Positions 26,728-35,028 of a stretch of 55,679 nucleotides of DNA are shown piece by piece. A program made the position numbers and the translations under genes. Each line of letters starts with the position of its first letter. Within the stretch, counting starts at the first letter, position 1. Under the pieces are notes generated by a model. It saw nothing but the letters and a program-made list of their open reading frames with translations, made no database searches and was not told where the DNA came from. The stretch is from contig NZ_LXVY01000011.1 in the NCBI RefSeq assembly GCF_001650735.1, positions 488-56,166 of the forward strand, read 5' to 3'. This DNA is from Sphingomonas sp. TDK1 (GTDB lineage: Bacteria > Pseudomonadota > Alphaproteobacteria > Sphingomonadales > Sphingomonadaceae).

Positions 26728-27681
26728 TCAGGCCGTCTCGCGCAGGCCGGCGAGCATGGCGTCCCATGCCGCGCGCTCGGCGTCGCGATCCTGCAGCGTC
26801 TCCACCGCGCCGAGCGTGCCGGTGGCGAAATCCACGTCGACTGCTCGTGTTGCTTCGAAGGTGGCGTTGCCGCTCAGGATGACGCGACGGTCCTGCTCGG
26901 CCTGGCCGCGGACCATACCGCCGCGGTTGAATACCGTGATCGGGGTGCCGAACGGCACGCGACCGGTGAGGGCGGCGCTCAATACCGAGGCGGCCATGGC
27001 GCTGCCGCAGCTGTCGGTCAGCCCGACGCCGCGCTCGAAGGTCCGCACGAACAGGCTGGTGGGCCCGCGCTGCTCGACGAAGGAGACATTGGCGCGGGCC
27101 GGGAGCAGGGCGGGCCGGCGTTCGCACCAGCTGCCGAGCGCGACCAGCTCGGCTTCGTCCACCGCCTCGACAAAGGTCACGAGATGCGGGTTCGGCATCG
27201 CCACGGCGGTGAAGCGACGCGGGTTGGGCAGGCCCTCGATCGCGGCGTCGAGCACCTGTTCGGGCGCGCCCACCAGGCCGACATCGACGGCGCGCGTGGC
27301 GTTGGGCCCGACCAGCGTGCGGATCGTCGCGACGCCGGGCGCGATCGCTGACTCGCGGGCCGCGCTGGCCGAACTGGTCTTGAGCTTCACCTGCGCGGCG
27401 TCGATGCCGAGCACGTCGAAGCCCAGCCGCGCGGTGCAGCGCAGGCCGTTGAGGCAGGTCTCCGCCTCCGATCCGTCCGAATTCCACATCCGCATGCCGA
27501 ACGCGTGGATGTCGTCCCCCGGCACCAGCGCGAGCAGCCCGTCCCCGCCGACCGGCCCCGCGCGATCGGCGAGCAGCCGGGCAAGCGTCGCCCATTGCGG
27601 CTCGCTGAGCGTCAGGTCGCGGGCGTCGATCAGGGGGAAGTCGTTCCCCGATCCGTGGCATTTGATGAAGGCGATGCGCAT
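26728..27681 (-). CDS. DapF-like epimerase/racemase (divergent)
   Basis: This 317-residue protein has the diaminopimelate epimerase fold, with KCHGSGNDFPLID at the N-terminus. Both catalytic cysteines are present: Cys76 in SEAETCLNGLRC and a second near residue 225 in DSCGSAMAAS. The loops differ from standard DapF, where the first Cys is followed by Gly-Asn and the second block reads A-C-G-T/S-G. Length exceeds the usual ~275 residues. It could be a second DapF or a racemase for another amino acid such as histidine. It is apparently co-transcribed with the ModE-like gene. Confidence 0.75.
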   Translation of the reverse strand: MRIAFIKCHGSGNDFPLIDARDLTLSEPQWATLARLLADRAGPVGGDGLLALVPGDDIHAFGMRMWNSDGSEAETCLNGLRCTARLGFDVLGIDAAQVKLKTSSASAARESAIAPGVATIRTLVGPNATRAVDVGLVGAPEQVLDAAIEGLPNPRRFTAVAMPNPHLVTFVEAVDEAELVALGSWCERRPALLPARANVSFVEQRGPTSLFVRTFERGVGLTDSCGSAMAASVLSAALTGRVPFGTPITVFNRGGMVRGQAEQDRRVILSGNATFEATRAVDVDFATGTLGAVETLQDRDAERAAWDAMLAGLRETA

Positions 27682-27714
27682 GCCGCCCCATCTAGGGAAC
27701 GGGCAGCGCTTTGG

Positions 27715-28380
27715 CTATGCCGCCCGCGGCACGCCGCCACCCATCGCCGCCACCTGCGCGCGGTCGCGGGCGATGATCGTCGCGAAGGTCGGGCGCGCGT
27801 GGATCGCATCGACATAGGCCGCCGTCCGCGGATAGCGGCTGCGATCGACACAGACGCCGATGCAGCCCAGCGTCGCGAGCGGGCTCGCCACCGCGATATC
27901 CGCAAGGGTGAAGCGATCCTCGACGAGGAAGCCGCTGTTCGGGATGGTGCGCTCGAGATAGTCGAGGATCGGCGGCAGCTGCTCGTTTTCCGCCTGGTCG
28001 GCAGCGGCATGGTCGCAGGGAAGCTGCATCACCCGCGGCTTGACGAAGCGGTTGCCGAAGATGGTACCACCGGCCGCCATCATCAGCGTATCGGCGAGTT
28101 CGTCGAACCAGATGGTGCGGGCGCGGGCCTGGGGATCCAGCGGGATCAGATTGGGCTCGGGGACCTTCGCTTCCAGATAGGTCACGATCGCGGTCGAATC
28201 GGAGATGGTGAAGTCGCCGTCGCGGAAGCCCGGCATCTTGCCGAAGGGGCTGACCTCGCGAAATTCCGGGTCCGGGCTGCCGGGGCCGGCGAACTTCAGC
28301 TTCAGTTCCAGGCCCTTCTCGGCGCCGAACACCATGCATTTGCGCACATAGGGCGAAAGCGTTGAACCGTAGACGATCAT
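27715..28380 (-). CDS. Glutathione S-transferase family protein
   Basis: This 221-residue protein has an N-terminal thioredoxin-like domain (about residues 1-80, with STLSPYVRKC holding the likely catalytic Ser and DSTAIVTYLE contacting glutathione) and an all-helical C-terminal domain (about 90-205, with the conserved FTLADIAVASPLA). The substrate is unknown. The ATG at 28380 was chosen with GAGG seven bases upstream; an ATG at 28386 would add two residues. It lies 33 bases upstream of the DapF-like gene. Confidence 0.88.
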   Translation of the reverse strand: MIVYGSTLSPYVRKCMVFGAEKGLELKLKFAGPGSPDPEFREVSPFGKMPGFRDGDFTISDSTAIVTYLEAKVPEPNLIPLDPQARARTIWFDELADTLMMAAGGTIFGNRFVKPRVMQLPCDHAAADQAENEQLPPILDYLERTIPNSGFLVEDRFTLADIAVASPLATLGCIGVCVDRSRYPRTAAYVDAIHARPTFATIIARDRAQVAAMGGGVPRAA

Positions 28381-28479
28381 CGGCATTCCTCTCCTGATGG
28401 CGCGCAGCATAGCCGATTTCCCGGGCGGTTGCGCGGCCTTTGCGCGACATTGCCGGCCACCCGTGCCAAGCTGTCGCGG

Positions 28480-30984
28480 ATGATCGGCTATCCCCTTCTG
28501 CTTATCGCCATCGGCGTCGCCGTGGCCATCGCCATGCTCAAGCGTCGCATCGACCGGCTCGAACAGGCGTTGCAGGCGATGGAAGCGCGTGTCGATCGGC
28601 TGCAGCGGGACGGTGCCGCCGCCACCAGCGCTGCCGCGATTCCGTACGTCGTGGCGCCGGACGTCGCAGCGCCGATCGAACCCGCGCCCGAACATCTCGC
28701 GTCCATCTCCCCCGAGCTGGACCATCGCTTCCAGCACGCGGCATCGGCGGCCGAAACCACCCCTTCCGCCCCCGCCTTCACCCTGCCGCGGCTCAATTTC
28801 GAAACGCTGGTCGGCGGGCGGCTGCCGATCTGGATCGGCGGCGTCGCACTGGTGCTCGCCGGCTTCTTTCTGGTCCGCTACTCGATCGAGCAGGGCCTGC
28901 TCGGGCCTGGTGCGCGGACCTGCATCGCGGCCCTGTTCGGCCTGCTGCTCGTCGCCGCCAGCGAAGCGGTGCGGCGGCTGCCCGCGACCCGGGACGACGC
29001 GCGGCTGGGCCAGGCGCTTGCGGGGGCGGGCATCGCGAGCCTCTACGGAACGCTCTACATGGCGGCGGCGCTCTATCATCTGATCGCGCCGATCCCCGCG
29101 TTTGGCGCGGTGGTGCTGGTCACCCTGGGCGCGATGGGCCTGTCGCTGCGGCACGGTCCGCCCACCGCGATCATGGCTCTGGTCGGCGGGTTCGTCGCGC
29201 CGCTGGTCGCCGGGTTCGACGCGGCGGGAATCGGGCCGCTGCTCGTCTATCTCGGCCTGTTCGTCGCGGCGCTGTTCGGGCTGGCGGTACATCGGCGCTG
29301 GGGCTGGCTCGCCTTCGCGGCGAGCTTCGCGGGGCTCGCCTGGGCGCAGTTCTTGATCGCGGTGCTGGATGGACGTGGCAGCCTTGCCTCGGTCGGCGGG
29401 TTCACGATGCTGGTGGCCGGCGGGGCGAGTGCCGCACTGCCGGTGGCGGGTATCCGCAATCGCTGGCTGCGGCTGGCGCCCCTGCTCGTCGGGCTGCTGC
29501 AGCTGGTCGCGATCGCGCCGGGCCTTGATTTCGGGCCGCTGGCCTGGAGCTTCTACCTCGTGCTTGCTGCCGCGACGCTGGTGCTCGCCTGGCGCGATCC
29601 CCTGTATCTGCCGGGAGCGCTGGCGAGTCTGGTGCTGCTGCTCGCGCTGGAGGGGCTTGCCTTCACCGCGCCGCATCACGGCGCTGCGCCCGTCGCCGCG
29701 GTGGTAGCGACGCTGCTGTTTGCCGGGGCCGGCCAGTGGCTTTGGAGCAAGGGGCGGCTATGGGTGTTGATGGCGCTGCTCGGCGCCGGCGGGCCGGTGC
29801 TGGTGGCGCATGCCTTCGCCCAGGGCCTGCTGCCGGACCTGGGCTGGACCTTGTGCGAGCTTGCCGCCGCCGTCGCCTGCGCGCGCCTCGCCTGGTGCCT
29901 TGCGCGCGACCGCGACGACCCGGCACTGACCGCCGCGACCGCGATGACGGGACTGCTCGCCACCGTCGCGATCGCGCAGGCGCTGCCTTCAGGCTGGCGC
30001 TCGGTGGCGTTCGCGCTGGCCCTGGGCGGTCTCGCCTTGTGGGCCCGGCGCGTGCAGGCGCGGGCCCTGTTCGCGCTGCCGGTGCTGCCGCTGATCGCAA
30101 CCGTCGTCGGCGGCGCGGTGCACCTCGCCATGGTCGCCCTCGTCGTCGGCCAGAGCCTCGGGGGCGAGCGGCTGCTCTATGCCGGATTGCCGCTTGCCGG
30201 CGACCTGCTCCGCCAGCTTGCCTTGCCGACGCTGGCAGCGATCGCTTTCCTCGTCGACCCGCGCGCGTTCGGGCGTTGGCGTCGCGCCGCTTCGGCAGTT
30301 GCCGCAGCGCTGGCGGTGCTGATGCTCTACGTGCTCGCCAAGCAGCCGCTCGCAATCGCAAGTATCGAGCAGTTCCTGGCCTGGGGCTTCATCGAGCGGG
30401 CGCTGCTGACCCAGCTTTGCCTGGGTACGGGCTGGGGATTGCTGCGCAGCAATAGGCTGCCCGTGCTGGGACGCGCGCTGCTGCTGTTGGGGCTGGCGCG
30501 TCTGCTCTGGTTTGACGGCGTGCTGTTGAACGCCGCGTTCGTCGCGCAGCGCGCCGGGCCGTTGCTGGCGCTGCATTTTGGCCTGGCCGCCTTCTGGTGC
30601 TGGACGTTGCCCAAGCTGCGCGTGCCTGCCGCACTGCTCAGCATCGCCGCCGCGCTCGCGGTGGTGCGGTGGCTCGCGCATGGCATGGTGCTGACCGGCC
30701 CGATGTCCAGCCTGGAGAATGGCGGCTATTCGGCGGTCCTGCTCGTGCTGGCGCTGGGCTGGCTGTGGCGCGGGATCGCGGCGAGCCGACACGACCTGCG
30801 ACTCGCCGGGCTGGGGCTGCTGACTGCAACCACCTTCAAGGTGTTCCTGGTCGATGCCGCCGCGCTGGACGGGCTGCTGCGAATCCTGTCCTTCCTCGGC
30901 CTGGGTGTGGCCCTGATTGCGATCGGCTGGGCCTATAGCCGCTTCCTTGCCCGGCCCGCGGCGGCGGAGCAGCCCGTCAGCTGA
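28480..30984 (+). CDS. DUF2339 multi-spanning membrane protein
   Basis: This 834-residue protein starts with a membrane helix (residues 1-20) and a coiled coil (about 21-45, LKRRIDRLEQALQAMEARVD). A Pro/Ala-rich linker follows, then more than twenty hydrophobic segments to the C-terminus. The motif LVGGRLPIWIGGVALVLAGF near residue 110 is typical of DUF2339, a family of unknown function. Upstream-extended frames lack a good start. It overlaps the convergent DUF6456 gene by eight bases. Confidence 0.88.
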   Translation: MIGYPLLLIAIGVAVAIAMLKRRIDRLEQALQAMEARVDRLQRDGAAATSAAAIPYVVAPDVAAPIEPAPEHLASISPELDHRFQHAASAAETTPSAPAFTLPRLNFETLVGGRLPIWIGGVALVLAGFFLVRYSIEQGLLGPGARTCIAALFGLLLVAASEAVRRLPATRDDARLGQALAGAGIASLYGTLYMAAALYHLIAPIPAFGAVVLVTLGAMGLSLRHGPPTAIMALVGGFVAPLVAGFDAAGIGPLLVYLGLFVAALFGLAVHRRWGWLAFAASFAGLAWAQFLIAVLDGRGSLASVGGFTMLVAGGASAALPVAGIRNRWLRLAPLLVGLLQLVAIAPGLDFGPLAWSFYLVLAAATLVLAWRDPLYLPGALASLVLLLALEGLAFTAPHHGAAPVAAVVATLLFAGAGQWLWSKGRLWVLMALLGAGGPVLVAHAFAQGLLPDLGWTLCELAAAVACARLAWCLARDRDDPALTAATAMTGLLATVAIAQALPSGWRSVAFALALGGLALWARRVQARALFALPVLPLIATVVGGAVHLAMVALVVGQSLGGERLLYAGLPLAGDLLRQLALPTLAAIAFLVDPRAFGRWRRAASAVAAALAVLMLYVLAKQPLAIASIEQFLAWGFIERALLTQLCLGTGWGLLRSNRLPVLGRALLLLGLARLLWFDGVLLNAAFVAQRAGPLLALHFGLAAFWCWTLPKLRVPAALLSIAAALAVVRWLAHGMVLTGPMSSLENGGYSAVLLVLALGWLWRGIAASRHDLRLAGLGLLTATTFKVFLVDAAALDGLLRILSFLGLGVALIAIGWAYSRFLARPAAAEQPVS

Positions 30985-31417
30985 GGCCGTAATGGTCCGC
31001 CACGCGGTCCAGCGCGAGGCACAGCACCAGCTTGCCGGCGCGCGAGGGCCAGCCAAGCGCCTTTTCGGCGGCGGTCAGCCCTTCGCCGGCGCACACCACG
31101 CGCCACAGGATGTCGGAGAGGCCGCCGCCCACGGCGGCGATCGCCGCGTCGAAACGGCGTTTGGCCGCGATTTGGGCGAGGCTGGGATCCAGCGGATCGA
31201 GTGGCGCACCACCTGCCCGTCGCGGCGCGGGGTCCCACCGCATCGTCACGCTGGGGCCAACTGCGGCGCGCTCGAAATCGCACCGCAGCCGTTCGCCGGC
31301 CTCATATTGCCGGGCATCGACATGGCCGCGCGCCTGCAGCCAGGCGAGCGTCGACTCCCGCAGATTGACGGTTACGCTGCCGCCACGATCGGTCTTCCGC
31401 TCTACAAGCTCGCGCAT
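30977..31417 (-). CDS. DUF6456-domain protein
   Basis: This 146-residue soluble protein carries the DUF6456 pattern, with YEAGERLRCDFERA near residue 39 and a C-terminal helical part containing ILWRVVCAGEGLTAAEKALG. AGGAGA lies about six bases before the ATG at 31417. It is divergent from an XRE-type regulator across a 90-base spacer. The role is unknown; the helical part suggests DNA-related or structural function but this is inference. Confidence 0.72.
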   Translation of the reverse strand: MRELVERKTDRGGSVTVNLRESTLAWLQARGHVDARQYEAGERLRCDFERAAVGPSVTMRWDPAPRRAGGAPLDPLDPSLAQIAAKRRFDAAIAAVGGGLSDILWRVVCAGEGLTAAEKALGWPSRAGKLVLCLALDRVADHYGLS

Positions 31418-31507
31418 GCATGATCTCCTTTTGTTCGACTTTCGTCGCTCTTGCCATCGCGGCGCACCTGTAGGAAAGAAGAAAACCAAATCGGTTAGGA
31501 GCAGGAC
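31418..31507. promoter_or_regulatory. Divergent DUF6456/XRE promoter region
   Basis: This 90-base, AT-richer spacer lies between divergent starts. A purine-rich run (GAAAGAAGAAAACC near 31473) and TAGGAGCAGGAC before the XRE start are visible. Autoregulation by the XRE protein would act here, but no clear palindrome was found. Confidence 0.4.
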
Positions 31508-32071
31508 ATGATCACCGCGATTCGCGAAGTCCGTCGTGCCAAGGGTCTCACGCTTGACGATGTCGCTCGGCGGTGTGTGCCGCCCACCACCGCGCAAACC
31601 ATCGGCCGGCTGGAAACGGGAACGCGTACGGTGTCGGTGGCTTGGCTCAACCGGATCGCCGCCGCGCTGGAGGTCGACGCAGCCGATCTCGTGCACCTGC
31701 CCGATAGGCCGGACGTGCCCGTCGCCGCGGTGCTGGAGGCGGAAGGCGCCTATGCCCCGCGTCGTCCCGCCACGCTGGTGCCGCCCCGGCCCGACGCCGG
31801 CACGGTCGCGGTTGCCGTGGAGGCGAGCGTCGGCGACTACCGCGCCGGCGACGCGATCTGGTGCGAACGACTTGCTCCTGTCGAGTTCGGCCGCGCGCTG
31901 AACCGCGACGTGCTGGTGCCGCGCCCGGCGGGGCGCTTCCTGTTCGGGCGGCTGATCGGTCGCGAGGGCGACCGGTTGCAGCTGCTCCCACCCGGCGCGG
32001 GCGGCCGGCAGCAGGTGGTGACGGACCCGGCCTGGATTGCCGTCGCGGTGCGACTGGTCCGCGCGCTATAG
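31508..32071 (+). CDS. XRE-family transcriptional regulator
   Basis: This 187-residue protein has an N-terminal HTH_3/XRE domain (about residues 1-62, with TIRGL-like helix region LTLDDVARRCVPPTTAQTIG). The C-terminal region (about 95-187) has an S24/LexA-like beta pattern (VGDYRAGDAIWCE, then LFGRLIGREGDRLQLL). The Lys expected of an active LexA-type protease is not seen, so this domain may be only a sensor or dimerisation part. GGAGCAGGAC precedes the ATG. Confidence 0.8.
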   Translation: MITAIREVRRAKGLTLDDVARRCVPPTTAQTIGRLETGTRTVSVAWLNRIAAALEVDAADLVHLPDRPDVPVAAVLEAEGAYAPRRPATLVPPRPDAGTVAVAVEASVGDYRAGDAIWCERLAPVEFGRALNRDVLVPRPAGRFLFGRLIGREGDRLQLLPPGAGGRQQVVTDPAWIAVAVRLVRAL

Positions 32072-32140
32072 GCATTGTTACGCCCTTGCCCGCTGCACCC
32101 GTTCGGCGCAAAATGCTGCGCAACAGGAGGGAAGAAGACC

Positions 32141-32509
32141 ATGAAGAAACTGGCGTTCATCGCATCCGCAGCGGCTTTCACCATCGCCACCCCGGCGCTG
32201 GCCGATGAATGGGATTTCATGCTGGTCAACAGCACCGGCAAAGTGATCGAAAAGATCGAGGTCGCGCCGACGGGGACGACCAGCTGGACCGAGAACAAAG
32301 TCGATCCGGAGCTCAAGAAGGACACCAAGGTCAAGGCCGGCGGCAAGACCACCGTGCATTTCGAGAAGGCCGCCACCGCGTGCAAGTTCGACGTGCGCGC
32401 GACCTTCGAGGACAAGAGCACGGCAGTCTGGTCCGGCTATAATGCCTGTGACAACAGCTACATCACCGTGGCGTTCACCGGTGACAAGCCGACCTTCAAG
32501 GCGAACTGA
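32141..32509 (+). CDS. Small secreted protein, unknown
   Basis: This 122-residue protein has a clear Sec signal peptide (residues 1-21, MKKLAFIASAAAF... ending ALA before DEWDF). The mature part is beta-rich, with two Cys residues that could form a disulfide and a Lys-rich central region. AGGAGGGAAG precedes the ATG. I recognise no characterised family; a periplasmic location is inferred from the signal peptide. A strong hairpin follows the gene. Confidence 0.75.
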   Translation: MKKLAFIASAAAFTIATPALADEWDFMLVNSTGKVIEKIEVAPTGTTSWTENKVDPELKKDTKVKAGGKTTVHFEKAATACKFDVRATFEDKSTAVWSGYNACDNSYITVAFTGDKPTFKAN

Positions 32510-32514
32510 TCCGG

Positions 32515-32544
32515 TGCCCGGGCGGTCGGCGGGCCGCCCGGGCA
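32515..32544 (+). terminator. Strong hairpin after small secreted-protein gene
   Basis: TGCCCGGGCGG (32515-32525) and CCGCCCGGGCA (32534-32544) form an 11-base-pair perfect stem with an eight-base loop, starting six bases after the stop. It is followed by an A-run rather than a T-run. Confidence 0.6.
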
Positions 32545-32636
32545 AAAAGCCGATCGTGCGCCACTGATAGCAAAACTTTGTTTTCCTAGTGCATTGATGG
32601 GATATTTTGGCAGCTCGACAAAGGAGCTGCTCGTCC

Positions 32637-33929
32637 ATGGCCACCGCCACCCGTTCCCGCCCCCGTTTCGCGCTTCAGGTGTTGCTTGGCATGGTAGCCG
32701 GGCTGGCGCTTGGCTTTGCGGTGCGCAGTACGGGGCAGGCCGGATTGGGCGAGGCGCTGCACACCGGCGGCCAGATCTTCGTCCAGTTGCTCAAGGCGTT
32801 GGTGCCGCCCCTTGTTTTCACCGCGATCGTCGCCTCGATCGCGGCGCTGCGGGATCTCGACAATGCGGCGAAGCTGGTGGCGCGCACGCTGTTCTGGTTC
32901 GCTGCCACTGCGCTGATCGCGGTGCTGATCGGCATCGCGCTGGGGCTGTTGCTCCAGCCCGGGCTGCACGCCGGCGTTGCCGCCAGCGCGGCGAAGGCGC
33001 CGTCCAGCACCGGCTCCTGGCTCGATTTCCTGAAGGGGGTGGTGCCGGCCAATTTCCTTGGCATCACCGCTGCCACGACCCTTAAGGATGGCGCGGCGAC
33101 CACCGGCCTGTCGTTCAACGTGTTGCAGATCATCGTGGCGGCCATCGCGATCGGTGCCGCAGCGGTGCGGGTGGGGGAGGCAGGTGCCGCGTTCCTGCAG
33201 TTCAACGCGTCGGCGCTGGTCATCTTCCGCCGGCTGCTGCGCTGGGTGATCGCGCTGACGCCGATCGGCACTGCTGCGCTGATCGGGGATGCGGTGGTGC
33301 GCTACGGTTGGGATGCGCTGTCGGCGCTCGGTGCCTTTGCGGGCGCCGTCTATATCGGTCTGACGCTGGTGCTGCTGGTCGTCTACCCGGCGCTACTGCT
33401 CGCCAATGGTCTGAATCCGCTGCGCTTTTTTGCAACTGCGTGGCCGGCGATCCAGCTTGGGTTCGTCTCTCGCTCTTCGGTCGGCACGTTGCCGGTGACC
33501 GAGGAAGTGGTCGAGCGGCTGGGCGTGCCATCGGCCTATGCGGCCTTTGCGGTGCCGCTGGGCGCGACGACCAAGATGGACGGCTGCGCGGCAATCTATC
33601 CGGCGGTTTCCGCGATCTTCGTGGCGCAGTTCTTCGGGGTACCGCTGCACCTCGCCGATTATGGGCTGATCGCTTTCGTCGCGGTCGTCGGCTCCGCCGC
33701 GACGGCGGGTCTCACGGGCGCGACCGTGATGCTGACGCTGACGCTGTCCACGCTGGGCTTGCCGCTTGAGGGGGCAGGGCTGTTGCTGGCGATCGACCCT
33801 ATCCTTGATATGGGGCGCACGGCCGTGAACGTTGCCGGCCAGGCATTGGTGCCGACCATCGTCGCGCGGCAGAGCGGGTTGCTTGCTCCCGATGCGCCGG
33901 CCGTCGCCGTCCGCACGGTTGCGGCCTGA
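32637..33929 (+). CDS. Dicarboxylate/amino acid:cation symporter (SDF family)
   Basis: This 430-residue membrane protein is a second SDF-family symporter. The serine-rich loop reads SRSSVGTLPVTEEV near residue 282, and the transport core reads PLGATTKMDGCAAIYPAVSA, where the canonical N-M-D-G-T is T-K-M-D-G-C. A basic cytosolic N-terminus precedes about eight hydrophobic segments. AAGGAG lies ten bases before the ATG at 32637. The serine acetyltransferase gene begins four bases after its stop, so uptake of a serine-related amino acid is a reasonable but unproved idea. Confidence 0.87.
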   Translation: MATATRSRPRFALQVLLGMVAGLALGFAVRSTGQAGLGEALHTGGQIFVQLLKALVPPLVFTAIVASIAALRDLDNAAKLVARTLFWFAATALIAVLIGIALGLLLQPGLHAGVAASAAKAPSSTGSWLDFLKGVVPANFLGITAATTLKDGAATTGLSFNVLQIIVAAIAIGAAAVRVGEAGAAFLQFNASALVIFRRLLRWVIALTPIGTAALIGDAVVRYGWDALSALGAFAGAVYIGLTLVLLVVYPALLLANGLNPLRFFATAWPAIQLGFVSRSSVGTLPVTEEVVERLGVPSAYAAFAVPLGATTKMDGCAAIYPAVSAIFVAQFFGVPLHLADYGLIAFVAVVGSAATAGLTGATVMLTLTLSTLGLPLEGAGLLLAIDPILDMGRTAVNVAGQALVPTIVARQSGLLAPDAPAVAVRTVAA

Positions 33930-33933
33930 TCCT

Positions 33934-34878
33934 GTGGTATCGGGGAATCCGTTCGCGGGGGAAGTCGCGGATGCGGTCTCCGCGCTCAACGGCGTGCGCT
34001 CGGCGTGGCGCGCGCGGCGGGCGGAGCATCGCGGGCTGTCGCGCTTCCCGGCGCCGACGGAGCTGGCCCGCTTTATCGAGCATATGGCTGCGGCGCTGTT
34101 CCCGACGCGGCTAGGCGGCTTTCGCGGCGGCATCGCACGGGAGGATGATTTCGTTGCCGAGCAGCTGACCCGGGGCTTCGCCATCCTGCGCGCCGAGCTC
34201 GCCGCCGAATTCGACTATTGGCAGCTGCACGTTGACAGTCCGTTTGACACCGACCAGCCAGACCTCCTCGTCCGCCTTTTCGCAGCGGCGCTTCCCGAGA
34301 TCCGTATCCTGCTCGATGAGGATGTTGATGCGGCATTCGTCGGCGATCCCGCAGCGCGGAGTGTCGACGAGATCCTGATCAGCTATCCCGGTGCGCTGGC
34401 CATCCTGTATTATCGCATCGCTCACCAGCTGCACGGGCTGGGCGCGGTGATCGTCGCGCGGATCTTGTCCGAACTCGCCAATGCGCGGACCGGTATAGAT
34501 ATTCACCCGGCGGCGACGATAGGACCGAGCTTCTTCATCGACCATGGCACCGGGGTGGTGATCGGAGAGACGACGATCATCGGGCGTAATGTGCGGCTGT
34601 ACCAGCACGTCACGCTGGGCGCGCGAAGCCCGCTCGGGCTCGCCCCGGCGGGGCCGCGTAGCCGCTATGCGCGGCACCCTATAATCGAGGACGATGTTAT
34701 CATCTACGCCGGCGCGACGATCCTCGGCCGGGTGACGATTGGCCACGGCAGCACGATCGGCGGCAATGTCTGGCTGCTCGATGACGTGCCGCCGCATAGC
34801 GTTCTGGTGCAGCCCGCGGCGGTCACATTGGAGGGCGATGCGCAAAGCGACATGATCGCTCGGCTGGAGAACCGTTAG
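33934..34878 (+). CDS. cysE: Serine O-acetyltransferase (EpsC-type)
   Basis: This 314-residue enzyme would acetylate serine with acetyl-CoA, the first step of cysteine synthesis. The N-terminal ~170 residues are helical. Residues about 185-290 form the left-handed beta-helix of hexapeptide repeats, including DIHPAATIGPSFFIDHGTG with the catalytic-type Asp-His, and GNVRLYQHVTLG-like repeats. It resembles the longer EpsC type. I used the GTG at 33934, four bases after the symporter stop. It converges on the tRNA-Val gene. Confidence 0.82.
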   Translation: MVSGNPFAGEVADAVSALNGVRSAWRARRAEHRGLSRFPAPTELARFIEHMAAALFPTRLGGFRGGIAREDDFVAEQLTRGFAILRAELAAEFDYWQLHVDSPFDTDQPDLLVRLFAAALPEIRILLDEDVDAAFVGDPAARSVDEILISYPGALAILYYRIAHQLHGLGAVIVARILSELANARTGIDIHPAATIGPSFFIDHGTGVVIGETTIIGRNVRLYQHVTLGARSPLGLAPAGPRSRYARHPIIEDDVIIYAGATILGRVTIGHGSTIGGNVWLLDDVPPHSVLVQPAAVTLEGDAQSDMIARLENR

Positions 34879-34887
34879 TTATCAATG

Positions 34888-34963
34888 TGGTGGGCGGTGA
34901 CGGGCTCGAACCGCCGACCCTCTCGGTGTAAACGAGATGCTCTACCAACTGAGCTAACCGCCC
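34888..34963 (-). tRNA. tRNA-Val (anticodon UAC)
   Basis: This is a 76-base tRNA on the minus strand with encoded CCA (34890-34888). The acceptor stem GGGCGGT pairs with ACCGCCC. The D-arm is GCTCAGTTGGTAGAGC, the anticodon loop TTTACAC gives anticodon UAC, and the T-loop is TTCGAGC. All four stems fold without mismatch problems. Confidence 0.97.
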
Positions 34964-35028
34964 GCGTGCGCCCCGGCGGGCGACTACGTTGAACGCCGAT
35001 GCCAAAGCTGGACGCGAAGGGCAAGCCC

